From Brugia malayi (lineage: Eukaryota; Nematoda; Chromadorea; Rhabditida; Onchocercidae): 64,000 nt of DNA. Position 1 is the first letter of the stretch. Every line of letters starts with the position of its first letter. Made by a program: the position numbers and the translations under genes. Below the pieces are notes generated by a model. The model was given only the letters and a program-made list of their open reading frames with translations, ran no database searches and was not told where the DNA came from. Positions 1-24,531 of the stretch are shown piece after piece. The DNA is taken from the NCBI RefSeq assembly GCF_000002995.4, contig NW_025062479.1, positions 3,555,721-3,619,720 of the forward strand, in the 5' to 3' direction.

Positions 1-997
1 GTTGATTCGACATCAGAAGATGATTCCGATTAAACAGTGATTTGACACTAAAAAATAATTCTTATTAACCCGAACTTTTATTGAAATGGAATTTGAGATT
101 AAAGATTCATACACTTTTTAAAATAACTGTTCATAATACTCACGCACATAGTTACCATCGTCCGTTAGGAATGATAGCTCCAGTACTTTAAAATTATTTC
201 AATTTTTCTTCGAAAGAATAATATTTACTCATTCATATTGTTTAAATCACTTCATTTGAATTTTTCATTTATACCGTGGCACATTAAAATTTAATACATT
301 AGAATTATATGTTAAATTAAATACATTTCGAAAGAGGAAAAGGAGAAGAATGTTACATACTGTATGATACTTCTGTAAAAACATTTATGTTAAAAAATAT
401 CAGCAATTGTTTTTAATTATGTTACTTTTTTCTTCGAGTAAGTCGGATCGGTTCTTTTCAACACAATATATGTCGAGTAGTAGAAGATAGAGCAATGAAC
501 GAAAGTTGTGGGCAATCTATTACAAAGCCATATATTTATATTATTTTCGATGATAACCGATTACTTGTTCCATCGATCATTTCTTCTAGTATCCAGTGGT
601 ACTGTTGTAAATGGTTGAGCAAGTAAAACTCTGATTACCATAAAAGTAAGTTGTCATTACGAAAACGGTGCTATAACTTACTCAACTGCATCAACCACTA
701 GGCAGCTTGATATTGACTTCCTTGATGAGAAACAAGTTGTATATTTCTAGTTGTCTGTTGGTGGATGAGTGTATGTGAGATCGGAGGTGTCTATATAGGT
801 ATTATATTTCTTCGTCATCTTTATGTGTGCATGTGGCTTGTAGCTTATAGGCTACAAATTAACTCAGTTGGTATTAAAAGGGTGATAGATATACTCCGAG
901 CAAGGAGAAACTTTATTTTCATCCAGCAGTTAGCTACCTTCTCTATCTGCTCAAATCAGTTGTGGTGATCCGAATTATTTTAAATATTCCTACTCAA
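1..997. other. Left-edge intergenic region
   Basis: AT-rich sequence upstream of the divergent G-alpha gene. I see no supported exon here. It should hold the promoter and 5' UTR of that gene, but no clear trans-splice acceptor sits directly before its ATG at 998. Confidence 0.5.
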
Positions 998-3900
998 ATG
1001 GGCTCGCGACCATCGTTGTTACAATGTTCTGCCCCATCGGTCCAATCTGACGACTCGACAAGCAACATTGCCAAGATTAATATTTTAATTTTAGGTAGGG
1101 TTTTCCATATTTTGAAATCTTGCAAAAATGGAAAGTTTCCAGGCGAATTTGGAGCATGTTTTTTTTTTTTTTTTTTTTAACAACTATTACCAAATTTGAA
1201 GCTTAGCAACTCTGTGAAATGCTGTTAAAGTCACAGCATAGAATCAGTTATATATAAAAATTTATGTATTATATTACGTAAGCCTGCCAATAATATGCAT
1301 ATATTGTTCAAATAAATTAATGCTTGTTTAATTGTGTTACTTTTTTTGCTTGATATTAGGACCAGTATTGAATATCTCCAAATATTATTTGAAGTAATAT
1401 TCTTACCTTTTAATATTAAGTAATATTTAAGTAATATTCAACAAAGTGGGTAAACGAAGTTTTTCGTTTTAGTACTACAAGTTGGATTTTTCACAACTTA
1501 TAATGAATCGGGTGGAAAGGTAAAATGGAAGTCTCCTTGCCTTTTTGATTCAGAATTTTATCTGCTTTCTCCATGTCGAACAGCTCAGAAGATATTAGTA
1601 AGTTATGGATAATAAGCTAAAATAAAGTATTTCGCTAATAAGCTTCTTTGTTTTATAGGAAAGACATAATTTGTAAGAAACAAAGGTTATTTCTCGAAAA
1701 ATTTTTAAGGAAAGATCATGAACTCACGAAATCACACATTTTCAATCACCAGGAACACAAAATTTCTGATGATTATGAGTTCTTAGCTGTTTGTTGAAAT
1801 ATTACTGATAAAACAAATTAACCATTTTTCTTTTCTTTTTTTATAAATCGTTGCTTAGTTAAAATGATAGGCTTTTTTAAGAATCTTGATAATTTCCTCT
1901 AACATGTGTTTGATGATAAATTAATATCTTTGCTTATCGATTTTTTCGAAACTGGTGAAAATTAGAAAAAAGTTGTGAGGACAAAAAGTTTGATTATAAT
2001 ACGAGCACTTTACGTGTCATTTTATACAACTACTACTGTTCCATGGAAACAGTCCAGAATTATGTGAGATTCAGTCGTCTTGCTGCATTGCTTCCATTCT
2101 TTTTACCGACATGTAGGACACGTTTGTCGTTGCTTTCCTCCCTTTTGTCACATTATCAACAATACTTTTCTAAGAAACTTTAGATTATAGTATCTGTCAC
2201 CCTTTTACTTCCTTCTTTCTTCCATTTTTGTTTAGTATAGCATCCTTCGATTTTCATAGTTTAATCTACTCTGTTGAGTTTTCAACTTATTTGTACTTTA
2301 AAATATTGCGATGAAAAGAATACTGCAATATCCTTTTTACTTCCTTTGCATGACTTCCTTTTCGATAAAACGAATAGCATTAATATCGACATTAAGAGAT
2401 AATATGATACAAAAGATAGACTGATTAGGATGATTGAAACATGCGGCCTTAAAAAATGAAGAGTAATATATGTTTTTTTTTTGAATGACATATTGCATAA
2501 AGAGAATAAGGAATGCAAGCAAATTAAAAATGGGTGATTTGAAGCAGCAAACAATGGAAATGGATTCTGAAAGATAACATTAAATGATCATTTTTTGTCA
2601 TTTTAAATAGTAATAGATAATGGAAAGAATAATGAAAATACATGGTAAAACAATGTAATATCAACAGGACAAACTAACAAATTAATGTCTAATTTTTGAT
2701 TAGTCAATTTTGTATAACAAAAATATTTATTTCATTGTGAAATTTTTAGTGCTAAATTTAAAATCGCTGTAAATTCCTGAAAGTTTGCTGTGGATTTCAT
2801 GGAATTCGAGGAATATTTTTAATTTAGTGATTTCCTGTCTTAGCTCCTTCCTTCTTCCTTTGCTCCCTTTTCACTGTGCTAGTTTAAAAACAATTTTCTT
2901 TAGAAAATTTTTTTGCAGGTACAGCAGCAGTAGGAAAAACAACGCTTTTCCGTCAACTCAGGTTGAGTAACAATTAAATTTTATTCGTACTTTTTAGTGA
3001 AAAAGAAAACTAATTACAGAAAGTAATTTTAGTCATATTTTCAACATTTCCAACTCAAAAAACTTTAAAGTGAAGCAATTAAATTTTATTTAAATTTAAG
3101 GGATTTAATGGAAATAGTATTTGTTTTGAATAAAACTAGTTTCAGTAAATAACTTTCATATTTTTTATATATTGTTATTAAGAATAAATGATTAATAAGA
3201 AGAGTAAGTGAAACTCAGGAAATTTTACGTCTTGACCCAAAGAAGTCCGAACAGAAATGTGCCGCCTGATAGAATATTGCTCTAAGTTCAGTTGCTTTTA
3301 ACCTCAATAAGCCAAAATGCTATCTCAACATTGCCTCTTCTACTCATTCCATAATATTAAATAGATAGTTGTATTATTAATTAATAACCATGGTTGCAAG
3401 AAATGTTTCTTACATCATTACTTTCTTTAATGAACACATAATTTCAGTGCGCCCAAAAATTGCTTTTCCAGGCTGTGCGGAAAATGTAAACCACTGGAAA
3501 GAAGTTTCTATCAAAGCATTTTATTACAAAATCTAGTTCAGATATACAGTGATATCTTTCAAGCGTGCAAAGAGTTGAATTTGGATATTTCTAAACAGAG
3601 GGTTTTTTGATTCTTGCTTCTCCAATATTTTCATATCAGCCAAGTTAAAAGAAGGATTCATTCAAAATATGAAAATTTTTTTTTTTATATCAATTCCTGA
3701 ACTGTCCGAAACACCTGGTAACTCTAAAAAAAATTTTAACTTACTTAACCAATCTTTTCGGCATAACTAAAACTGTTTTCAGGAAAAATTCGATATTATC
3801 TTAGCCAATAAGACACTGGACAAACTAAGTAGCAATTGCTTACGAGCAATCAAAGATATTCCAAAGGACAGTACAATACAGAAATTGATTCGAACTTGCA

Positions 3901-5466
3901 ATAAATTATCACTTGTCCAAAATATTCAGTAGTGGGTGAATGCTGTAATTTTATGATAATTACTAGTATACTACAATTTCTAAGAAATTATGAAAACTTA
4001 ACCTGAAAAATAATATTTAGACCCCTTTACATTCAAGACTTTCAAATGTTATAAATTGTAGTATGTGTGAAATTTCATGTGATTGCTGATGAAATTACCA
4101 CCAATGGTCTCCATCCATGCATTTTCTTTCTCATTTTTGAAATTATGAAGACAATTTGAGTTTTGAAGTTTCTTCGATAATATTGAAAGAATTACGGCCA
4201 GTGACTATATTCCGACTGAGATCGATATCTTAAATTCGTATGCACCAACAATTGGAATCGACCAAATACATTACCGTACTTCATTTGCATCAATCAGGTA
4301 GATACTTCTTATAAATTCTGAACTCAAACAATAATCCTCTTTCTCTGCTATTGCCGTACCTTACTAGCAAAATCTGAAACGATAATGATTTTCAACCTAA
4401 ACAGATTCTTTATCATTTTAATAACTGCCACTAAATGTTATCCGTAGTATGGAATCGTATAAAAAGAGGTATATTCGTAATTATACTGAAACAATTCTTC
4501 TACTCAAGTTTTAAATGAGCATCTAGCATCTTAATTTGTAATATTCTTCATCAGAAGATAACTACGCTAGTGGGACAAAAATGACATCGTTAAAATATTT
4601 CTAATCTCCATATTTGATAAAGTAATATAGAATTTTGGCTGCATTACAATAAATTTTTTTTTTTTTTTTTTTTTGTAGTATTGTGGACATTGGTGGCAGC
4701 GAGTATTCTCGACGGAAGTGGGACAAATTCTATAGTATTATAAATGTTCTTCTTTACATTGTTGATTTAACCGCATTTTGCAGACTTCGAAAAGAGCGCC
4801 TATCAGTAATGTTTTAGTTCAATTTTTTTCTTTCACGTAGAGAAAGTCATTGCACATATTCTAGCTTATTATTGAACATTTTTTTTACGATTATAAACGA
4901 TTCAAATTAATGCTTGCAAAAAAAACCGAAGTTTCAGAGTGTAGAAGATGAATGCGTCACTATATTCACACAACTTTGCAATAATTTCACACTGAAAAAA
5001 TCGCATTTCATTGTGTTATTCAATAAGGTAATTGCTCAGACATTTCTTTTTTCTCAGTATTAAAATGAGATTTTAGGGATAAGTTCAAAGACCCATTTTT
5101 ACATCACTTTTAACCAATGAAATAGTAACGCGCACATTACAATATTTACACTAGTGATTTTGGTATTTTAAAAGTTAGTTCCATTCTTTATCTAATCTTC
5201 AAGGAAAAAGGTAAATTCAGAAAGATGTATTCGATGCTCAAAAGCGGCCGCAGCTTAATGGATTTCCACCAGATGGTGCTAATACAACACTTTCTTCGGA
5301 CGCCACCTCATCACTGAGTTTAATTAAAGCCAAATTTCTTAGTCATTTAACCAGAAAAATTTACCAACACACCGTATCACTACTTTATCGGGACACTTTC
5401 GAAGCGTCAGTTATGGATAGTATTAGTGAAATTGCCGCAAAAAAAGGAGCCGTAACACCAATGTGA
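998..5466 (+). CDS. Divergent heterotrimeric G-protein alpha-like subunit, catalytically altered
   Basis: Exons 998-1094, 2919-2961, 3472-3601, 3783-3931, 4169-4297, 4679-4805, 4938-5027 and 5221-5466 join in phase to 336 codons plus a stop. Seen: Gly2 follows the start Met (possible N-myristoylation). A P-loop of form GTAAVGKTT lies at about residues 33-41, the usual D-x-G-G of switch II appears as DIGG (186-189), and NKKD, which reads guanine, is at 254-257. Changed: the switch I arginine is Tyr164 (YAPTIG), the switch II catalytic glutamine is Ser190, and the C-terminal TCAT loop is not recognisable. The protein is about 15-20 residues shorter than usual and ends GAVTPM. Family knowledge: that Arg and Gln drive GTP hydrolysis in G-alpha. 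Inference: it may bind nucleotide but hydrolyse poorly, or be a decaying paralogue. Exon borders match the intact G-alpha gene at 24532-29981. No frameshift or internal stop breaks it. Confidence 0.85.
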
Positions 5467-7575
5467 CGCAACTGTTCTTCCCCATTCAAAACATAAAAAC
5501 TATCATCAGCTTCTAGGCAAAAATTATTTTTTTAATATTTGATGTTTATTGTAATGCATCATTCACAGTGCGGTTTGCTTGTTAGCCAAAAGAATCCCAA
5601 CTTTCAGTAAAAATTTTGGGCACTAGTACACATTCATAATGATGTACTTTAAATGAAAGTGAAATCAATCGATAGACAACTCCTTAACCAACTTTGTAGC
5701 AAAATATTTTAAAATGCAGCTAGCAGTAATAATATTCAAATATGATGACAATTTAGATAACAACTATCCATTTATTATAAAACAACCGAGTACAACTAAT
5801 CTCGTATTGCATGCATAAATAATTTTTTATACATTGTCGTACTGTTCAAAGTTTTTTTTTTTTTGTAGAAATAGATGCTGTAACTTGTTCCTCTATCATA
5901 AATTTTCGAAATATCATCGAATTTGATTTGAAACTTGTGCCATTTGCCGCTAAAATCATATAGCTGTTCTAATTATGATGCATATATTTTAATATGGTAT
6001 TTACGTCAAACGTCACTATAAACTCCATTGAAACTGGAACTATAAGTGGGACGCTCACCGTCAAGCAAATAATGTTAAGTTCCCCAAAACACGCAAATGA
6101 CTATCAGTATCTCTTTTATTTTAATCTCACATTTGATACATGGAGGATTTTAAACTCTCAATTACAGCAACCATTTACAGGTAAGACTATGAATAATAAG
6201 GCCTGTAATATGATCAGACTCGAAAACATCGAGATGCAAAGTAACAGAGACGTCAATTTCTTTAATTTTATCTCCCTTTGATCTTTAATTGATAGTTCTT
6301 ATATCACTAAGAAGTTCTTCTCAAACAAGAAGTGACTAACCCATATTTTCAGCCAGATTATAAAGATAAACAGCAGGAATGAGGCGACAAGTCCATTCCA
6401 CCGCATTTAAAATAAAAGTTCTTCAAAACTGCAAGTTATCAATCCGCAGTTTTAAAGTATCTCGATTTTTTTCACAAATTTATTCTTTCCAAGCAAATTT
6501 GATAGGTTGCTTATTCCTGACTTGGAATGATCAATGCAGACATATATTTAACATAAATATTACTCCAGTGAGCTATTATATCGCTTGCAGATATATCAGA
6601 AGCATATGAAAAAAAAAAAAAGACCGTGAACTACTGCACTGCATATATGCTTGTAAAATTCTAGCATACACAAAGGATTTCAATTTAATATTCTTGAAAA
6701 TAAACTATGCAGTACAATAATCAACTCCAAATGTTTTGTGCACTCTGATAAAGTATTATTAAAAACATTTCGAAGCAGTAACTCGTAAAAACCTATACGT
6801 GAAATAAATGCAAGGTAAATAAAAATCTTTCATTGCGTTCATCATAATGAAAACTAACCATAGATTCGAAAAGTCTTTATTGTTAACATCGCAACCATTT
6901 CATTGCTGATGTTGTACAACGCTCCCACCACTGGAATTTTTGCCGAGGCCATTTTTTCTTACAACTATATTGTAGGGCAATAGAGAAATACTACTTGCAA
7001 TTCAGAAAACTAATGATGATCATAACAATTAATCCTATCATTCTGTCTAAACAATTATAAGCAAAAGATTATTTCAAAAAAAGAAAAAAAAACCGCAACT
7101 TTTTGAAGCAATTCCACAGAAAAATTTTTTTTCGATTTTTACGAAAATTTAAAACTATTTTCGTGGACCATGCCCTATATTTGAACGTATTTGCATGATA
7201 AACATATCGCAATATCAGTATTTAGAGAGCCTTCAGCAAGCTGTTGTATCGATTATCCAAGTATAAAAGAGCAGTTAATAATGTGCAAGTATTTTAACTG
7301 GAACAAATTTCTAATAAACATTATTTATTTTCTATAAACCCACATAAAGCTAGTATAAAACCAATAGATAGGCTTTACAACAGATGTTTTAAAAGAAAAT
7401 ACCTGCTACATTTTGTCTCAAATGCTCACGAATCCTATCTATTAAGCACCCCTACACAAAGATTTTCCATCATAAAGCTACCTAACAACTATGGCATCAA
7501 TATCTCCTATTTAAGGTAAAGAGTGATAAAGTGACTAGAATAAAAAGAAAGAAAATGAATAGAAAACCACAAATG
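5467..7575. other. Region between the G-alpha-like gene and JNK
   Basis: This separates the convergent 3' ends of the G-alpha-like gene (+) and JNK (-). Apart from one candidate exon at 6859-6952 (-), I see only AT-rich sequence and short A or T runs. Two open frames on the plus strand (5994-6281, 6379-6609) show no recognisable protein features. Confidence 0.5.
6859..6952 (-). CDS. Orphan candidate first exon, hypothetical protein
   Basis: An ATG at 6952 opens 31 codons (starting MASAKIPVVGALYNIS) that end in a donor-like GTTAGT at phase 1. Codon choice looks coding and the segment is hydrophobic near residues 6-25. It lies about 620 bases downstream of the JNK stop on the same strand, so it could be the next gene of an operon. 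I could not find a convincing second exon before the G-alpha-like gene is reached. It may be a small membrane protein or chance. Confidence 0.3.
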
Positions 7576-18732
<11,157 letters not shown>

Positions 18733-18765
18733 CCGTGGATAGTTACATTGTAGCAGTAGTAGAAA

Positions 18766-21700
18766 CTGTTGAAAAGAACCAAAAATTAGAACCGAAGTGC
18801 TGTTTTTGCATATGGAACAGTTACATTTGTTGTGATCATTTAATATGCATGCGTAGTTGAGCTAAATATTGTTCCTGAAATTGTTGGATTCATTCTTTCT
18901 GATGACATAACAGATACAAGTGAAACATACAATATACATGCACGTTCTTATCACTTCTACTTTTTTCTAACCACGATCTTTATCGGCTGAGCTGACTCAT
19001 AACTGACGTTGCTGTAATGGCTATTGTTTTAATTGGGTCAAAGTCACTCTCGATGAAGATTGTTTATATTTTGAGAAATTGTAATTCATTGCCTGCCATC
19101 TGGTATAGCGCGGTTACATCCACGGTGTTTTATTCCACTCGCGGATAAAATTTCACTATTTTTCTTTTTGCCATCAGTGATTTCACAAATGTTAGTGGCG
19201 AACAATATAAAAAACGTGGTATATCCAAAGAATAGTGGCATCAGAAACGCATAAAATGAAAGGAGACGAAAAATGTTTTGCATTAACTGTTGCACTTCAT
19301 CTTATCAATTTCGTTAAATGACTTCACGAAAATCATTTACTTTTACGAGCATTTTAATACAATAGCAAAACTGATGCTACAACTTTAATCCACCTTATAG
19401 CATCTTTGTCATTCTTTGATGATAAAAAACAAAAATAAAAGCGGAAAGCAATATCAAAGCTCCAACATGGAGAGAAAGAAAAAGTAATCAGTTGGCAACT
19501 CTCAATCCAAAGTTGTGAGCAACCACTAAACCTAGATGAGTGCTTTTACCGTATTCGGTGACATAAATTTTTTTCTCCATATTTCATAGGATTTAAAATT
19601 GATAATTTAGCGATGACACCCAATTACCTCAAATCTTCATCCATCTAGAGAACCATTAAGTGAAGTTATCATTTACAGAAAAAGGAAGCACTGAATGTTT
19701 GTGAGAAAAGTGACACTATGTAATTGTGTCACTTCACTCATTAAGGAACGACAAAACAAAGAATAAGAGAAGCTTCAACATTCAAGATTTTGAAACTATT
19801 CCTTCCTATAAAGAGAAGAAAAAGAACAAAGATGAGCTGATGAATTAGAATGAGAATTAGAAGACAAATTTAGCTCAATGCAGCCTAAGCTTTTTGTCTC
19901 TTTGTGTTTTGCCAGAAAAGCATGCAAAACTTAGGAGAATATGGAGGATGTCGCGCTATCCAGTCATCATCTCTCCGCTTTCATCAATAGCTGATAATCA
20001 TTTTCTTGAAAACAAAATTGTGTAGTTCTTTTCGCTGACCTTTGGCCTAATACTTGAGCAGTTTTCATTCCGAAAAAGTCGACAAACCAATTTCTTTTTC
20101 CAAGAAAATGCTTCTGATAATAAAGAACAAATTAGAATCAAGGGGAATAAGTTGAAAATGAAGGAATGAAAAACAAAAATACAATAAACTCACTAAAAAA
20201 TTCCCAGAAATTAGTGAGACATAAAGATACCAGCATGAATTGATTCTTTAGAAGACTTTCCAGAAGCAAAAAGAAACATTTCCTGAAACCAAATTATTGT
20301 CCTGAATTGAAAAGTGCATTACTCAGCTTCCACACCTTATTGCTTCCATCGAGATGGCTAAGATTACAAAAGATGCATACATGGAATTTTGAAAGATTAT
20401 GCAACAGTTAAAAAAGTGTTATCTTTCATACCCTTGTCCTTACACTAACATAAAAAAAGGATCCAGGATATCCTCCTACTATGGTTGAGTTCCAAAAGTG
20501 TTATATCATATTTTTGTTGGAAAACTTTTATCAAAAGGCATATTTCTTAAGACATCAATTGATATCAGGAAAAAGACTAACTTCAGCAATGATGCTTTCC
20601 ACTTTCTTTAGAAAGGATCGGTGAAAACTGAGCCGTAATATCGGTGGAAGGGAAAAATTCTTCCTACCTCTGGTTTATAATCAGATGAAAATGGAAAGCG
20701 ATTACTGTATACCCAAACAACATGACGAAAAACATATAGCAGAAAACAAAAATAAAAAGAACATTTTGGGACATTTTCTTGTTCGTATAAGCCTGAACAA
20801 TATATATATCGATCGACTTCTGTATACACGCTCCTTGCCTTCAGCTCATATATTTTTTTTTTTCACATTTAAAGAATCTTCATCAGCCGAAGTGTTCGAA
20901 TTGTTGGTCGCAATGGCAATAAGTGTCTATTACACTGAGAGTTAAAGATTGAAGCAATCATTAGCCATAAATTTTGCTACAGTTAAATAAGATGAGCAGC
21001 TTCTGGGGCAAACATCGTTAGGTGTATTAAGGATTTGCCACACAATAGCTCGTATTTAAAGCGTCGCTTGGAGACAAATTGTGGTTCATATTAGTATTGG
21101 AAAAGCATATACATCGGTATTGTATTACTAGGCTGTTGAAAAATTGCAAAAATGCTCTTAGTTATTCCCTAAAAGTAGTTTCCTTAGAAGTGTGGTAGAA
21201 GTAAATTTTCGTTTGAAGGATTTATATATATTACTTACTTAAAAGAAAATTCAAAACTCTTATCAATGCTGGAATTCATTATTGTTAATGATGATATTGA
21301 TAATAACGGGACGGACTTTATTTCAGTCGGTCACCGCAACATAAATACCACAACTCTAAGTCACTACAGCAGTGTCAGAACAATCGCAATTAAGTTATAA
21401 GGCTGATACTTTGGTAGCATTCCACAGTGTGTGTAACAGAATTTTAACAAAAAAAGGAAATCTCAACAACGAAATGTGTCTAAATCATTTCGAATAAAAA
21501 ATATTTATATTAGCAGTTTTTTTGCGGATGAAAGGATTTCTTTTCGTTTGCTCAGCATTTAGTGATGAGTTAACAAGAATAAAAAAAAATCAATTTAGTA
21601 GTGGATTAAGGTGTCCCACCCTTAACATTCTACTCTCTGCTTATCCTTTTATACGTGCTATAATCAAAGTCAGAATTTCACTTCTCAATAATCGATGCGG

Positions 21701-24531
21701 TTTTAATGATCAGATTTTACCACTATTTTAGCACTTGTTTGTCCAAAAATAAGTAAAAATAATACCAGAAAGAGTACTAAATGTTGTTTTTTGATCAGCA
21801 GTAACTTACTAAATATTGATTCTGGTATAAATAATAATTAAGTCATGTAAGATATTCCAAACTGTTAAGGTGAAAAAATGCTATACGGACGAAACAACAG
21901 CAATGCATTTTCAGCAAGCACATAGAATGATTTTTCACTAAATTTTCTGAAATAAAAAAAAATCTAGTAATTATAAAAATAGAAGTAAATTAAAAGGAAA
22001 AAAAAAAATAAATACTGTGAAGTAATTTTTTGGTTTAAGTAATAATACAAATGAACGCTTACGCCAAGTTTATGTAATTTAAGTATTTTTTCCATTATAT
22101 ATATAAACAATTTAAGCAGAAATATTAATTGATTAATTATATATATGCTGTGGAAAACGGAAGGGTATCTTAAGGCATGCAGCATGATTAAATGAGGAAG
22201 TAAGGAATGGATAGGAATACTAGGAAATCTTTCGATGACAAACGCAATGGGACAGAGCGTGACAGAAAAAGACCGAATGATCTAAACCGAATAGGAGCAT
22301 ATTGACAAAATAGGCTTGAATGCAAATAGCATGTCGAGTTCAATTGCAAATGGTCATTTAGTGGGCAGTGCTGTCCCGCATTGTGCCAAACCAACTGATG
22401 ATGATGATGACGACGACGACTATATATGTGCCTATGTATAATGCCTAGTGCCAACAACTTCTTCTTTGGCTCTTTCTCATCATAGTGCGTTTCATAGGCC
22501 CTAAGGGAATCAGTAAGATAGAACCAACACATTTAGCTAAAGCCATATATATTTGCTAAAAGTACTGCTGTAGTGTTCACTTAAATGATCTGCCATTAGT
22601 GTACCAATCAAGTTCCTTCTCAGTGTAACGCCCACTTGTCTCAAACTTATTCAACCACTTCAAGAAAAACTGTCCTATGAATCAGTTTTAGAAAAAAAAA
22701 AAAAAAAAAAAAACCCTTCAAATTAAATTATGTGGAAAGTGATTTTGACAAATAGAAGAAATAAAAGATTTATTGCAACACTGGTAATCATTCTCCTCTG
22801 TTTAATTTGTGAAGTTTTACAACTTTTTGCATGAATAAAACAAACGGAAGTAGCTGAAAAAAAAAGAAACACTGTGCTTATTAGAGTTTAAATGAAGCAT
22901 GGAAACGATATGAAGAGACAATAAATGGAGAATTCTAGAACAAATCACCAGAATGAGTTTCACTTCAACAATGAATCAACTGGGTGTATCGAATTCGAAT
23001 CAACGAGTTTTAGAAAGGAAACTAAAACTCATTCTGACCATATTTTAGAATTGCAAACCAATAAACTGTAGAGATTTTTTATTCAGCAATATCAACAAAT
23101 ATAAAAGCACAACAGTGGTCAATATAAAAATTAGCGTGAAAATTACAGTAAGAATAGTAATAATTAATATTTTGGAATTGTAAAACAATATGCTTCAATA
23201 GAAGTAACGAATCAGTTAAACGCTTAACAGCTGAATCTTTCGTAACACATCATTTATATCGACTTACGCAGGACTAGTTCATAGCAACAATGTTTGGATT
23301 AGTATATTTCTAATACTCGTTAATCTTTGAACAAATGCTTGATTAGTGATTTGTGATACGTAGTATGTATTTTAGAAACACTTAGTAGAGTTCAATGAAG
23401 AAAATAAGTTATAAATGACTAAATAGTTGCATATGGATTCGTTAAAATAACCCAGTATAAGTATTTGGATTGCATTGAAACAACCAAATCTATAATGAAA
23501 ACAGTTTAGTAGGTAACTTATCCGAAACGGTAATTTGATGAATACATCTAATTATAGTGGGTATAGTTAATTTGCTGCTTCATTTTTGTAAATAGCAACT
23601 TTCATCAACCAAGTTCACATTTGAAAAGGTGCGCGACTGATCGCATGGTAATTTGACGGTTTGAACAGGTAGTTATACAAACCACTAAGCATCATTTGGG
23701 CCATTTTATCTATGAACATTTTGAAGACAGTGATATAAACGATTCTTAAGATACAGTTATGTCACGACGACAGTGACAAAAAAAAAAAAAGGAAAATTAG
23801 CATGACAGTCGCATATTGTGGAATAATCAATGGTGAGATAGCATGTTTATTGGACGGTAAAATGACAGAAAAAAAGAAGAAAATAAGTGCAAGTGATGAT
23901 AAAAAGTGAGAAGCATTTATAAATAGAATAACTTTCTGTTCATGATCACAACATTATAAAAATGAAGATGAATAGAAATCATCGTAATATTAAAAAAATA
24001 TAACATTAGACTCAACCTCAGTGATTTCAAACAGACCTGGTAGTTTGCTGATAAGACTATAATCAGTCGTTTTGTATTCGGACTGGTTATAATCAGATGT
24101 CATATCAAAAAAATTTAAGTCTTACGTCTTCAAGCTCCTTTGAGTTCAACAAACTTATCTAAAAAATTTCATAAACTGCCAATTTGAAATAAGCAATAAT
24201 AACAGCAAAGTAGATAACAGAATTCAGAATATTCATTTCATCTCAGATAAGTTACCGAACAAATTTATAGAAACCCTTTAAAATAAAGAGTAGTAGCATT
24301 ATATATATATATATATATCCATCATGCGAATCTACCTGTATCACATGGCAATTAAGATATCCTATATCCTCTTACATATTGGCTAAAAATAATTTTCTAT
24401 TTCATAACTGTAAGCGATACACGGAATAAAGCTCTGCTACTCTTCGAAATAAACAATTTGACTTGCAAAAAATTTCCTCCCTGCTTTAGCGTTCCAGTGA
24501 AGCACTAAACAATGACATGATAATGAATCCC
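18766..24531. other. Intergenic region upstream of JNK
   Basis: About 5.8 kb between the first long-form JNK exon and the 3' end of the intact G-alpha gene, both on the minus strand. No exon could be supported. It holds a poly-A run near 22691-22712, an (AT)n run at 24301-24318, and open frames such as 22188-22532 (-) whose proteins are low-complexity and unconvincing. Promoter elements for the long JNK form are expected at its left end. Confidence 0.5.
24301..24318. repeat. (AT)n microsatellite
   Basis: Nine perfect AT units just downstream of the G-alpha stop codon (minus strand), probably outside the transcript. Confidence 0.9.

Noticed and set aside
22188..22532. 114-codon open frame with a His run
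   Set aside because: The His run comes from a short ATG/ACG repeat on the other strand; no other coding evidence.
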